Notes under the pieces: generated by a model
Database searches by the model: none
Told to the model about the DNA's origin: nothing
Seen by the model: only the letters and a program-made list of their open reading frames with translations
DNA from: JAKQHY01 sp034429475
GTDB lineage: Bacteria; Chloroflexota; Anaerolineae; B4-G1; SLSP01
Length of the DNA: 64,000 nt
Reading direction: 5' to 3'
Assembly (NCBI GenBank): GCA_034429475.1
Contig: DAOUGD010000250.1
Span: 33,964 to 97,963 of the forward strand
Shown here: piece after piece, positions 15,899 through 24,800 of the stretch
How the letters are laid out: each line of letters begins with the position of its first letter
Numbering within the stretch: position 1 is the first letter of the stretch
Program-made: the position numbers and the translations under genes

Positions 15899-16854
15899 TG
15901 CGCTGGGGAATGTGCTGTTTCCTCCTATGCGCACTGGGACTGTCCGCGTGCATCCCTGCCCTGCCCACACTGCCGCCGACGCCGGCCATACCATCCACGC
16001 CCACACCGCCTTCCCGCGACTTCGCCATTGTCGGCTACCTGCCCGACTACCGCACGCTCGATCCGGCGTGGGGGCGCTACGTCACCGACATCGTCTACTT
16101 TTCCGCCGGGCTGCGCGCCGATGGGGAACTGGACACGACTCGGCTAGACGCGCAAACCCTCGCCGCGTTGCGCGAGATGCGCTCCATCTATGGCACGCGC
16201 GTCTTTATCGCCATCGGCGGATGGGAGCGGTCGGGAGGCTTCGCCGCCGTCGCCGTTGACCCGGCGCTGCGCGCGTCCGTGGCGCGGACGCTCACCGCGT
16301 ACTGCCTCGAAAACGGGCTGGACGGCGTGGACTTCGATTGGGAGTTCCCCGAAGGCGCCGCCGAGATCGCGGGCTACGTGGCGCTGCTCGCCGAAGTCCA
16401 CACGGCGTTTGCGCCGCACGATCTGCGGGTCAGCGTGGCGCTGGCGGCGTGGCAAGACCTGGGGAGCGGGTTGTACGCGGCGGCGGATCGCATCCACATC
16501 ATGGCCTACGATCACGATGGGCGCCATTCGACGTTTGAGCAGGCCGCCGAGGACATCCAGGTTTTCCTGAAGCGGGGCGCGCCGTCGGAGAAACTCCTGC
16601 TTGGCGTGCCGTTTTACGGACGCAACGTCCAAAACCCCGCCATCGCTCTGACCTACGCGGAGATCGTGAGCACCCATCACCCCGCGCCGGACGTAGATGA
16701 GGCAGGCGGCGTCTACTTCAACGGCATTGCCACCATTCAAAAGAAGACCCGCTACGCGCAAGAGCAAGGGCTGTGCGGCGTGATGATCTGGGAACTGGGG
16801 CAGGATACGACGGATGACACGTCGTTGCTCCGGGCAATCTGGCAAAATCAATAA
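15895..16854 (+). CDS. GH18 chitinase-like lipoprotein
   Basis: A 319-residue exported lipoprotein. The signal peptide ends in the lipobox LSAC with the lipidated C19, followed by a Pro/Thr-rich linker. The GH18 barrel begins at FAIVGYLPDYR. The catalytic motif DGVDFDWEF has D143, D146, D148 and the general acid E150, all conserved. Downstream, MAYDHDGRH, LLLGVPFYGRN and VMIWELGQDT complete the barrel. Substrates would be chitin or other GlcNAc-containing glycans. It is translationally coupled to the HKxxH membrane protein by a 4-bp overlap. Processing would require LspA. Confidence 0.88.
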   Translation: MMRWGMCCFLLCALGLSACIPALPTLPPTPAIPSTPTPPSRDFAIVGYLPDYRTLDPAWGRYVTDIVYFSAGLRADGELDTTRLDAQTLAALREMRSIYGTRVFIAIGGWERSGGFAAVAVDPALRASVARTLTAYCLENGLDGVDFDWEFPEGAAEIAGYVALLAEVHTAFAPHDLRVSVALAAWQDLGSGLYAAADRIHIMAYDHDGRHSTFEQAAEDIQVFLKRGAPSEKLLLGVPFYGRNVQNPAIALTYAEIVSTHHPAPDVDEAGGVYFNGIATIQKKTRYAQEQGLCGVMIWELGQDTTDDTSLLRAIWQNQ

Positions 16855-16908
16855 GGAATTCATCATTAACCGGCGGTTCACCCGTGGTTAGATGAAAATG
16901 TCACCGCA

Positions 16909-16964
16909 GGGATTAGGGATTGGGGATTAGGGATTAGGCTGTCCCAATCCCCAATCCCCAATCT
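16909..16964. repeat. STRR-like heptad hairpin GGATTAG/GGATTGG (family F)
   Basis: Units GGATTAG, GGATTGG, GGATTAG and GGATTAG are followed by the inverted CCAATCCCCAATCCCCAATC. It resembles the short tandemly repeated heptamers known from cyanobacteria. A looser relative is at 44298-44371. Confidence 0.85.
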
Positions 16965-17020
16965 CTATTTTCAAGGAGTGATACCGAACCTATGGTGCAG
17001 CCCCGATAATGAAAATTTTT

Positions 17021-17083
17021 ACATGGATGGACAGGATGGACAGGATTTTTGGAATCTATCCTGTGCATCCTGTATATCCATGT
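17021..17083. repeat. Hairpin repeat GGATGGACA (9-bp period, family J)
   Basis: The left arm (17021-17046) has two GGATGGACA units. The right arm (17058-17083) pairs with it over 26 bp with three mismatches. It is placed just before the nucleotidyltransferase gene. Confidence 0.85.
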
Positions 17084-17102
17084 TATTGACAGAGGAGTTA
17101 TT

Positions 17103-17978
17103 ATGACGGTTTTTTCCAATCCCCACATTCAATGGCGGCTGGACATCGCCCGGCAATTGGCCGAGCGGATTCGCGCCTTTTCCGGCGTGCAGGCCATTAT
17201 CGTCGGCGGCTCGGTGGCGCGCGGGTACGCCGACGCTTACTCCGACCTGGAGCTGCCCATCGTCTGGGACACGCTCCCCACGGACGAGACGCGCCTGGCC
17301 GTCGTCGCCGCCTTGCAGGGCGAGTTCCTCTACGGTTACGATGGCCCGGCGCAGGAAGATCAACTGTTGATCAACGGCTTCCAGGTTGACCTGTGGCACA
17401 ACACCGTGTCCGAAGAAAACGCCGTGTTCAAGGCCGTCTTGCAGGAGTACAGCACGGGCCTGGGCGAAAGCAACTTCCTGGACACCGTCCGCGCCTGCAT
17501 CCCGCTGTATGGCGAGGCTCTCATCCAGGAATGGAAGCGGCTGGCGGCGCAGTATCCCGACGAACTGGTCTTAAAAAACATCCGGGAAACCCTCCCCACG
17601 TTTGAGGCCGGCCAGTTAACCGTGTTGGCCTATCGGGAAAACCCCACCGCCTTCTACGCGGCGATCAGCCGGCAGCAACAGGCCATGTTCATGGTCTTGT
17701 TGGCCTTAAATCGTCTCTATTTCCCCACGTTCAAGTGGATGTATCAAGTCTTGGAGACCATGCGGATCAAGCCCGCAGCCGTGGAACAACGCTTCCGGCA
17801 GACGTTCACAGCTTCCTACGCCGAGGCCGTGCAGGACACCACCCAGCTCCTCCACGAAACCCTGGCGCTGGTGGAACAGACTTTCCCGCAGGTAGATACC
17901 GCCGCCGTCCACCGCCGGTTGGCCTACGCGCGGCGGATGTATTCAGATGGGACGCAGATAAACGCCGATGAACGCTGA
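17103..17978 (+). CDS. Nucleotidyltransferase, pol-beta superfamily, with repeat-derived C-terminus
   Basis: A 291-residue soluble protein. The nucleotidyltransferase motif GGSVARGYADAYSDLELP contains the two metal-binding acidic residues (D48 and E50). The remainder is helical and may correspond to a DUF4037-like domain. The target (small molecule, protein or tRNA) is unknown. GAGGAG lies 5 bp before the ATG. The last residues, DGTQINADER, are encoded by the left half of a family B repeat (17949 onwards), so the present stop codon lies inside a repeat. The ancestral C-terminus may have been replaced. Confidence 0.76.
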   Translation: MTVFSNPHIQWRLDIARQLAERIRAFSGVQAIIVGGSVARGYADAYSDLELPIVWDTLPTDETRLAVVAALQGEFLYGYDGPAQEDQLLINGFQVDLWHNTVSEENAVFKAVLQEYSTGLGESNFLDTVRACIPLYGEALIQEWKRLAAQYPDELVLKNIRETLPTFEAGQLTVLAYRENPTAFYAAISRQQQAMFMVLLALNRLYFPTFKWMYQVLETMRIKPAAVEQRFRQTFTASYAEAVQDTTQLLHETLALVEQTFPQVDTAAVHRRLAYARRMYSDGTQINADER

Positions 17979-18148
17979 TTTTTAAAAAATAGAATTTACG
18001 CAAAGAGCGAGATTTTACCGCAGAGTACGCGGAGGTCGCAGAGATTTTATAGGCACTCGGCGTTCTCAGCGGCCTCTGCGGTAAAAAAAGAGATGATTAT
18101 GTAAGTCCTGAAAAAATTATCTGCGTCAATCCGCGTGAATCTGCGTCC
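17949..18148. repeat. Family B repeat split by a 120-bp insertion holding another hairpin
   Basis: Bases 17949-17990 match the left half and 18111-18148 the right half of the intact family B copy at 47917-47989. Between them, 17991-18110 carries a different hairpin whose 13-bp arms TTTTACCGCAGAG (18013-18025) and CTCTGCGGTAAAA (18074-18086) pair perfectly. Confidence 0.8.
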
Positions 18149-18170
18149 AAATTTCTTTGGAGGTTCTCGA

Positions 18171-18995
18171 ATGAGCTTATCATCCGAATTCGTGACACAG
18201 TCCATCATTGACCATTACAATACCTACGACGAGGCCAAACGGCTGAGCCACGACATTGGCCCGCTGGAACTGGTCCGCACGCACGAGTTGCTGGCGCAGT
18301 ATTTGCCCCCGGCCCCGGCGACTGTGCTGGATGTGGGCGGCGCGACCGGCGTGTATTCGTTTTGGCTGGCCGGGCTGGGCTATGCCGTACACCTAGTGGA
18401 CATCGTGCCGCGCCACATCGAGCAGGCGCGGGAGGCGGCTCAGGCGCCGGGATCGCCGCAGCTTGCCGGGATGCGCGTGGGCGACGCCCGCGCCCTCGAC
18501 TTCCCCGCCGACTTTGCCGATGCGGTCATCATGCACGGGCCGCTGTATCACCTGCCCGCCCGCGTTGACCGCCTGCGCGCGCTCGCGGAGGCTCGGCGCG
18601 TCCTGCGGCCCGGCGGCGTCCTGCTGGCCTTCGCCATCACGCGCTACGCCGGGCTGATCTACGGCCTGACGCAGGGCCACGTCTTCGACCCCACCTACCA
18701 CGCAATGATCCGCAACGAAGTCCAGACCGGGCGGCGCGAAAATCCGCCGCCCTGGGCCTTCACCTTCCCGCAGGCCTACTTCCACCACCCCGACGAACTC
18801 CAGGCAGAAATCACCGAAAGCGGGCTGCGCCACGAAGCCACGCTCGGCATCCTCGGCCCGGCCTGGCTGGTGCCCGACCTGGACGCGAGCTGGCAAGACC
18901 CCGCCCAGCGCGAAGTCATCCTGGACATCGCCCGCCTGACGGAACACGAGCCTGCCCTCGGCCCGCGCCTTTTGGCAATAGGCCGGAAGCAATAG
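18171..18995 (+). CDS. Class I SAM-dependent methyltransferase
   Basis: A 274-residue methyltransferase. SAM motif I is VLDVGGATGVYSFWLAG, motif II is VHLVDIVPRHIEQA, and motif III is DAVIMHGPLYHLP followed by VLRPGGVLLAFAI. The C-terminal 90 residues form a substrate cap (HVFDPTYHAMIRNEV). The family is widespread and unassigned. TTGGAGG lies 7 bp before the ATG at 18171. A 38-bp perfect palindrome lies directly after its stop. Confidence 0.82.
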   Translation: MSLSSEFVTQSIIDHYNTYDEAKRLSHDIGPLELVRTHELLAQYLPPAPATVLDVGGATGVYSFWLAGLGYAVHLVDIVPRHIEQAREAAQAPGSPQLAGMRVGDARALDFPADFADAVIMHGPLYHLPARVDRLRALAEARRVLRPGGVLLAFAITRYAGLIYGLTQGHVFDPTYHAMIRNEVQTGRRENPPPWAFTFPQAYFHHPDELQAEITESGLRHEATLGILGPAWLVPDLDASWQDPAQREVILDIARLTEHEPALGPRLLAIGRKQ

Positions 18996-18996
18996 G

Positions 18997-19034
18997 GATA
19001 TTTTCGCGGGCGGTGTACCGCCCGCGAAAATATC
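18997..19034 (+). terminator. Perfect 18-bp hairpin after the methyltransferase
   Basis: GATATTTTCGCGGGCGGT pairs perfectly with its complement across a 2-base loop. It begins 2 bp after the stop codon. No run of T follows, so it may be a transcript-end stabiliser or a repeat element rather than a classical terminator. Confidence 0.6.
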
Positions 19035-19078
19035 TCATTTTAATCTGCCGCTTTAGCGGCTATTGAAAAAGGAGACCC

Positions 19079-20566
19079 ATGAGCAAGATTGCAATTAACC
19101 CGAATGATCCGATTGGCACAATTAACCCCAACATCTACGGCCACTTTGCCGAGCACCTGGGATGGTGCATTTACGGCGGCGTGTGGGTGGGCGAAGATTC
19201 GCCGATCCCCAACACCGGCGGCATCCGCAACGACGTGGTCGCCGCGCTCAAGAAGCTGAAACCGGCCGTCATCCGCTGGCCCGGCGGCTGCTTCGCCGAC
19301 GATTACCACTGGCAGGATGGCGTCGGGCCGCGCGCGCAGCGTCCGCGGCGCGTCAACATCCACTGGGGCGAAGTGGTGGAGAGCAACGCCTTCGGCACGC
19401 AGGAATTCATCCGCTTCTGCCGGATGGTCGGCGCGGAGCCGTACATCGTCGGCAACGTCGGCTCCGGCGCGGTGCGCGAGCTGCGCGAGTGGGTGGAGTA
19501 CTGCAACTTCCCCGGCGACAGCACCCTGGCGCAGCAGCGCGCCGCCGACGGCAGCCCGGAGCCGCTCGACGTGACCTACTGGGGCGTCGGCAACGAGAAC
19601 TGGGGCTGCGGCGGCAGTTTCTCACCGGAGGATTACTGCACGGAATTCCGCCGCTACGCGACCTACGTGCGCGGCTTCGGCAAGCAGCTTTACGTCATCG
19701 CCTGCGGGTCGCCCGGCAACGATTTGGAGTGGACGACACGCTTCTTCCGCAAGTTGCGCAAGGATTACTGGGACTTCAACAATCTGCACGGCTACGCGGC
19801 GCACTACTACTGCGGCACGGCGGGCACGGCCACAGAGTACACGGTGGATCAGTGGTACGAGCTGATCGCGCGCGGGCTGTACATGGAAGACCTGGTCGTC
19901 CAACAGCGCGCTGCGATGGACGCCTACGATCCCTCCCGCAAAGTCGGCCTGATTGTGGACGAGTGGGGGACATGGCATCCGGTGGAGCCGGGTACGAATC
20001 GGGCTTTCCTGTTCCAGCAGAACTCCCTGCGCGACGCGCTGGTGGCGGCGACCTCGCTGGACATCTTCAACCGCCATGCGGACAAAGTGGTGATGACGAA
20101 TATCGCGCAGACCATCAACGTCTTGCAGGCGATGATCCTCACGCAGGGCGAAAAGATGCTGACGACGCCCACCGGCCACGTCTACGAGATGTACGCGCCG
20201 CACCAGGGCGGCACGGCGCTGCGCACCGTCATCGAATCCGACGCGGCGACGTACACGGCGGCCGGCAAGGAGCAGCAGGTGGCGACTGTGTCCGGCAGCG
20301 CGTCGCTCAAGGGGAAGACGCTGTTCCTCACGCTGACTAACGCGCACGCCACCGATGCCGTGGACGTGACAGTGGAACTGCTCGGCGGCGCGGCGGCGGT
20401 CGGCGGGACCGGGCGCGTCCTCACCGGCGAGATTCACGTCCACAACACCTTCGACGCGCCGGACACCATCACGCCGCAACCGTGTACGCTCAACGCCGCC
20501 GGCGCGACCTTCACGATCACTTTGCCGCCGGCCTCCGTCGTCGCGGCGGAGATCGCGCTTCAGTAG
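19079..20566 (+). CDS. abfA: GH51 alpha-L-arabinofuranosidase
   Basis: A 495-residue retaining glycosidase releasing L-arabinofuranose from arabinan or arabinoxylan fragments. The N-terminus NPNIYGHFAEHLGWCIYGG and VIRWPGGCFADDYHW are hallmarks of GH51. The acid/base is E173 (GVGNENWGCGG) and the nucleophile E295 (IVDEWGTWH). The C-terminal beta-sandwich (about residues 380-495) is present, so length is normal. No signal peptide: it acts on imported oligosaccharides. AAAGGAGACC lies before the ATG. Together with the GH95 enzyme it points to use of plant or mucin-like glycans. Confidence 0.93.
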   Translation: MSKIAINPNDPIGTINPNIYGHFAEHLGWCIYGGVWVGEDSPIPNTGGIRNDVVAALKKLKPAVIRWPGGCFADDYHWQDGVGPRAQRPRRVNIHWGEVVESNAFGTQEFIRFCRMVGAEPYIVGNVGSGAVRELREWVEYCNFPGDSTLAQQRAADGSPEPLDVTYWGVGNENWGCGGSFSPEDYCTEFRRYATYVRGFGKQLYVIACGSPGNDLEWTTRFFRKLRKDYWDFNNLHGYAAHYYCGTAGTATEYTVDQWYELIARGLYMEDLVVQQRAAMDAYDPSRKVGLIVDEWGTWHPVEPGTNRAFLFQQNSLRDALVAATSLDIFNRHADKVVMTNIAQTINVLQAMILTQGEKMLTTPTGHVYEMYAPHQGGTALRTVIESDAATYTAAGKEQQVATVSGSASLKGKTLFLTLTNAHATDAVDVTVELLGGAAAVGGTGRVLTGEIHVHNTFDAPDTITPQPCTLNAAGATFTITLPPASVVAAEIALQ

Positions 20567-20570
20567 ATTT

Positions 20571-20629
20571 GTACGCAGATTCACGCAGATAGTATAAAAT
20601 CTGCGTGAATCTGCGTTTATCTGCGTCCC
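20571..20629. repeat. Family B repeat with perfect 18-bp arms
   Basis: ACGCAGATTCACGCAGAT pairs perfectly with ATCTGCGTGAATCTGCGT, and one more TTATCTGCGTCC unit extends the right side. It lies between the GH51 gene and the PLC-like gene. Confidence 0.88.
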
Positions 20630-20695
20630 AATTGACTTATCGGCTAAACGCGGAATAGAATCTGCGTCACAAGCCCTGTTTTCAGGAGGAAAGCT

Positions 20696-21421
20696 ATGGC
20701 GACCTGGATCGCCCATCTACGAATTGCCGAAAACCTGTTGGATATGATCCCCGGGCTGGACGCGGCGCAATTTGCCGTGGGGAACATCGCGCCGGATTCA
20801 GGCCTGCCCGACGCGAAATGGGAGACCTTCACGCCGCCGACCGAAGTCACCCACTTCCAGGCGCGCGATCGGTGTCCCTACCACTCCGCCGATTTGGAAT
20901 TCTACCGGAAATACCTGCTTCCCCTTCCTTGGCCGGGAAGCGACGTGAAGCAATATTCCTTTTTGTGGGGCTACTTCTGCCACCTGGTGGCGGACAACCC
21001 GTGGAGCATCCACATCGGGAAGCCCACCCGCGCCCGTTTCCAGGCGCAGTTCGAGGCCAATCGCGATTTCATCTGGGAAGTCAAGAAAGATTGGTACGGG
21101 TTGGATTTCGTCTACGTGCGCACCCACCCCCAGTCGTTGTATTGGCGCACCTTTCTCACGTGCGATTATCCCATCAATTACCTGGACGTGCTGCTGCCCG
21201 AGGGCGTCCGCCAGCGCGTCGAGTACATCCAGACCTATTATCGGCGCACCGACGCGCACGCCGAGGAGCTATGCTCCAGAGAGCGCGTCTACCTCACGGA
21301 AGAGGAAGTCGCCCGGTTCGTAGCAGTCGCCACACAGCAGCTTGCCCAGGCGTATCAGATGCTGCCGGACAGATGCAGCGGCGCCGATGGCTTTTGCTCC
21401 ATACTGGACTGGTCGCAATGA
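20696..21421 (+). CDS. Zinc-dependent phospholipase C-like protein
   Basis: A 241-residue protein resembling the zinc-dependent phospholipase C/S1-P1 nuclease-like family. The features are WIAHLRIAENLL near the N-terminus, AVGNIAPDSGLPD, a metal-site-like VTHFQARD, and YFCHLVADNPW, where His and Asp residues are spaced as in the family. No signal peptide is seen, unlike secreted phospholipases, so the cellular role is unclear. CAGGAGG precedes the ATG. The gene is followed by a 395-bp gap. Confidence 0.7.
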   Translation: MATWIAHLRIAENLLDMIPGLDAAQFAVGNIAPDSGLPDAKWETFTPPTEVTHFQARDRCPYHSADLEFYRKYLLPLPWPGSDVKQYSFLWGYFCHLVADNPWSIHIGKPTRARFQAQFEANRDFIWEVKKDWYGLDFVYVRTHPQSLYWRTFLTCDYPINYLDVLLPEGVRQRVEYIQTYYRRTDAHAEELCSRERVYLTEEEVARFVAVATQQLAQAYQMLPDRCSGADGFCSILDWSQ

Positions 21422-21646
21422 ATCCTCCCGCCCATGCCCTTTAAGGCGCGCCAACCGGCTGCGCCCTGCCAAGTGAACGATGAGTGAGCGTAAGATTCTC
21501 CATGCATAAAGGTCAGCAAAGGGGAACGTAACCGCGCAACGCGACCACGAAAAACCCTCTTAATGGTAGCTTTTGCCGTGTCTGGCGGGCAGAAGCTAAA
21601 TGATCTTCTATGTGGAACGCACCGGGTAATTCCCGGTGGGCGGTCA
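21422..21646. other. Gap with no recognised gene
   Basis: No coding frame with supporting signals on either strand. A small hairpin ACCGGG-TAATT-CCCGGT lies near 21621-21637, just upstream of the promoter at 21647. I compared the stretch with common riboswitch cores and found no convincing match. Confidence 0.4.
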
Positions 21647-21675
21647 TTGCATTCCCCCCTCCTCTGCTGTACAAT
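21647..21675 (+). promoter_or_regulatory. Promoter of the giant DUF11 gene
   Basis: TTGCAT (21647-21652), a 17-bp spacer and TACAAT (21670-21675). The implied transcript has a 5' leader of about 135 bases before the ATG at 21817. Confidence 0.6.
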
Positions 21676-21816
21676 AATGATGGACTTCTCACCCTTCCCA
21701 ATTTTTTCCCCTTCTATCGCATTGCGCTGCAACTTGTCTACGCTGTGTCACGCGGGCGCAGAAGCCCTTACCCATTTACCTTTCCCTATGCCATGTTTTT
21801 AATCAAGGAGGAATCT

Positions 21817-24800
21817 ATGAGAACTAAACGCTTTACCTTTACTCTGACCACGGGGCTGGGAAGTTTGCTGCTCCTGGTAACGCTGCTGCTCCTCTCTCCG
21901 ACCCAGCCCGGTAGCGCCCACGCGGCAGACGTCACCCCTGGCGAGACGGCCCTGGGCGTGCGCGCTCCCCTCGATCCCGATCCGCCGTTTTCCCCAGCGC
22001 GGCTGCTGGGGCCGACCCAGTCGCCGCGGATTTTCGCCCGGTACTACGCGGACGGGCGTAATGATGTGTTTGGATTCAACGCCGTTGCCAGCGGCACGGT
22101 TCTGATCACCATCACGCATCCTACCGAGGGGATCATTGCAACCGGCAGCACCATCGCCGGCACATGCAATGGCTGCAATCCCACCGATTACCAGCTTGAT
22201 TTTCCCGATTGGACACTCACGGCTGGGGTCAGCGTGACGGTGGATGCCGGGCCGGGGATGGTCGAATCGGTCGAGGTGGTTTCCATCACCGGTGATCCCG
22301 ACGCCGAGACGGACATCGTCATCGGCGACGCCCCGGCGGGAGGCCAGATGAATGCCTTCGTGCAGCGCCCCGGAAACCAGGCAGACATCAACGACGTGCA
22401 GGTGGACGTCAGCGGCGTCTACACACTGGATTTCGCCGCGGTGGGCTGGGATATTTTGCCCGGCGACGAGTTCCACGTGTACTACCACGCGCCGGGCGGC
22501 CACAACGTCGAATCGGTCTTCTGGCTCCCTGCGCCGGTGCTGAGCATCAACAAGTGGCACGTGAGCGGCTTTGCTCGACCGGGCGGCAAACTCGTGTACG
22601 GCATCGGTTACTGGAATGATGGCGGCATGGTCGCAACGGACGTCGTCATTACGGACACGCTGCCCGTCTCCACCACCTGGGCCGGCGATACGAGCGGCCT
22701 GACGCCCGACATCGGCGCGAATGGCGTCATCACCTGGCACATCGGCAGCCTCCCCGATGAGGGCATCTACGGCAACTGGGGTGTCTTCTTTGTCACGTTG
22801 GACGTCGCCGCCGACATGCCGACCGGGGAGGGGGTCATCCCCAGCAATTGCGCTACCATTTCGACGAGCACGCCCGGCGATGCCAACCCCGACGACAACA
22901 CGGCTTGCAGCGGCAGCGTGGATGTGTGGAACAGCGACGTGGGCCTTAATGTGGACAAATGGCCCAGCCCCGGCGATCCCACGCCGGGCCAGGAGTTCGA
23001 TTACACCCTCCGCTGGTGCAGCGACTACGGGGCGAATTTCGGGCCGGTCTGGTTGACCGACACGCTGCCCGTCTCGACGACGGTGGTCGGTTGGAGCACC
23101 GACGAGTGGTGGGGACAAATGCTGTGGACCGAAGTCGTCACCACCGGCGGACAGTTCGCGCTCTACGCGCCGGGTCTGCCGGGCGATTGGTGCGAACACA
23201 TCACCCTGCGCCTGCGCGTTGACCCCGCTGCGCCGGAAGAGCTGCTGCTGAGCAACCACGTCATTGTGACGACACCCGGCGACGCGCAGCCCGACAACAA
23301 CGAACGCCTCAACGAAGATGCGCGCACGAGCAATCCGCGCCTGGATTTACACCTGGACAAAAGCCTGAACAGCGGGCGGCTCGTCCCCGGCGGATGGATC
23401 AATTACTTCTTGTGGTATGGCAATCAGGGGAACATGGCGGCGCCGGTCGTGATCACAGAGACCGTCCCCACCGGTCTCACCTTCGACTCTGCCTGGTGGG
23501 GCGGCGGGCAGCCGGGTGCGGACGAGCCGCTGCCCGCGCCGGTAGTGGTGGGCGATCAACTTGTGTGGGACCTGAGCGAGCTGCCGGTGAACGGGAGCCG
23601 TTGGTTCCACATCCAGATGGCTATCACGGATACCCTCCAGGCCGGCGACCTCATCACGAACTGCGCCGACCTCAGCATCAACGACGGGGAACGCACCCCG
23701 GAGGACAACCACAGGTGCTACACGGTGAAGCTCAACTCCCCCGGCCCCAACCTGCGCGTGACCAAAGAATCCTGGTGGAACGGCAACAGGCAGTTGGGCT
23801 ACCGCATCAGCTTCTTCAACCTGGGGGATGAAACTGTCTCCAACGTCTGGATCACCGACACGTTGCCGACCGGCGTGGCCTGGGAAGGGTGGTATAACCT
23901 GAACTTTGATTCAAATCGCCTGGCGGAGGAGGCGCTCCCCGGCGACGTGCTGGCCTGGCGCTTCACGGAGCTGTATCCGGGCGACAACGGCAACCTGGAG
24001 TTCAATACGAACCTGGACGAACCCGGTGCGCCGGTACGCTGGTACACCAACACGGTGGAGATCACCGTGCCGGACGGCGACGTCAACCCCGCCGACAACG
24101 CTGGTGAGACCGTGGACTTCAGCGGCGGCGAGGTGGAATGGGTGGACGTGGACGTCTACCGCACCCGCATCTGGGGCTGCGCGCCGCAAGGCCCTGTTAC
24201 TGTCACCACGGCGGCGGCAGAAGTGATCTTCGGCAATGACTGGAACGAGAATAACTTCCCCGATACCTTCGACCCCGGCGACGTCGTCACTGTGACGGCC
24301 GGCGCGGGACGGTATCCGGTGGTCATTACCATTCCCGATCCCTTCACCGGGCAAATTGACTCCGTCGCCGACACGGTTTGGGGGCAGATTGACGCGCTGG
24401 ATCACGCACAGGTCGAGGTGGACTTGTGGAACATCGGTTCGCAATGGACGGAAACCGATGCCCAGGGCCATTACAGCGTCACTTACCCCGACATCCCGCA
24501 CGGTGCGCAAGGCGACGTAGGATATTGGACCGAGATTGCTTACGCCAGCGTCGGCTTCCACCACCGGCTGGTCAACCTGGACCTGACCGTCACCGTGGAT
24601 TACAGCGACAATGGCGTAGACAGCACCTATGAACGCGGGCACACCGGCTGGGTCACTGTCACCAGCAACCTTACCACAGAAATCAAGGCGACCGTCGAGG
24701 TCACCACGGAACAGTGGCCCTCGTGGAACGGCGGCAGCGGCTTCTCGACCCATCATCACCCCTGGGCCCCGTCGCAGCCCGACATTCAACCGGGCGATTG

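Noticed and set aside
21422..21646. Riboswitch upstream of the giant DUF11 gene
   Set aside because: The short hairpin and GC-rich words do not match the core of a cyclic-di-GMP, cobalamin or other common class closely enough to claim one.
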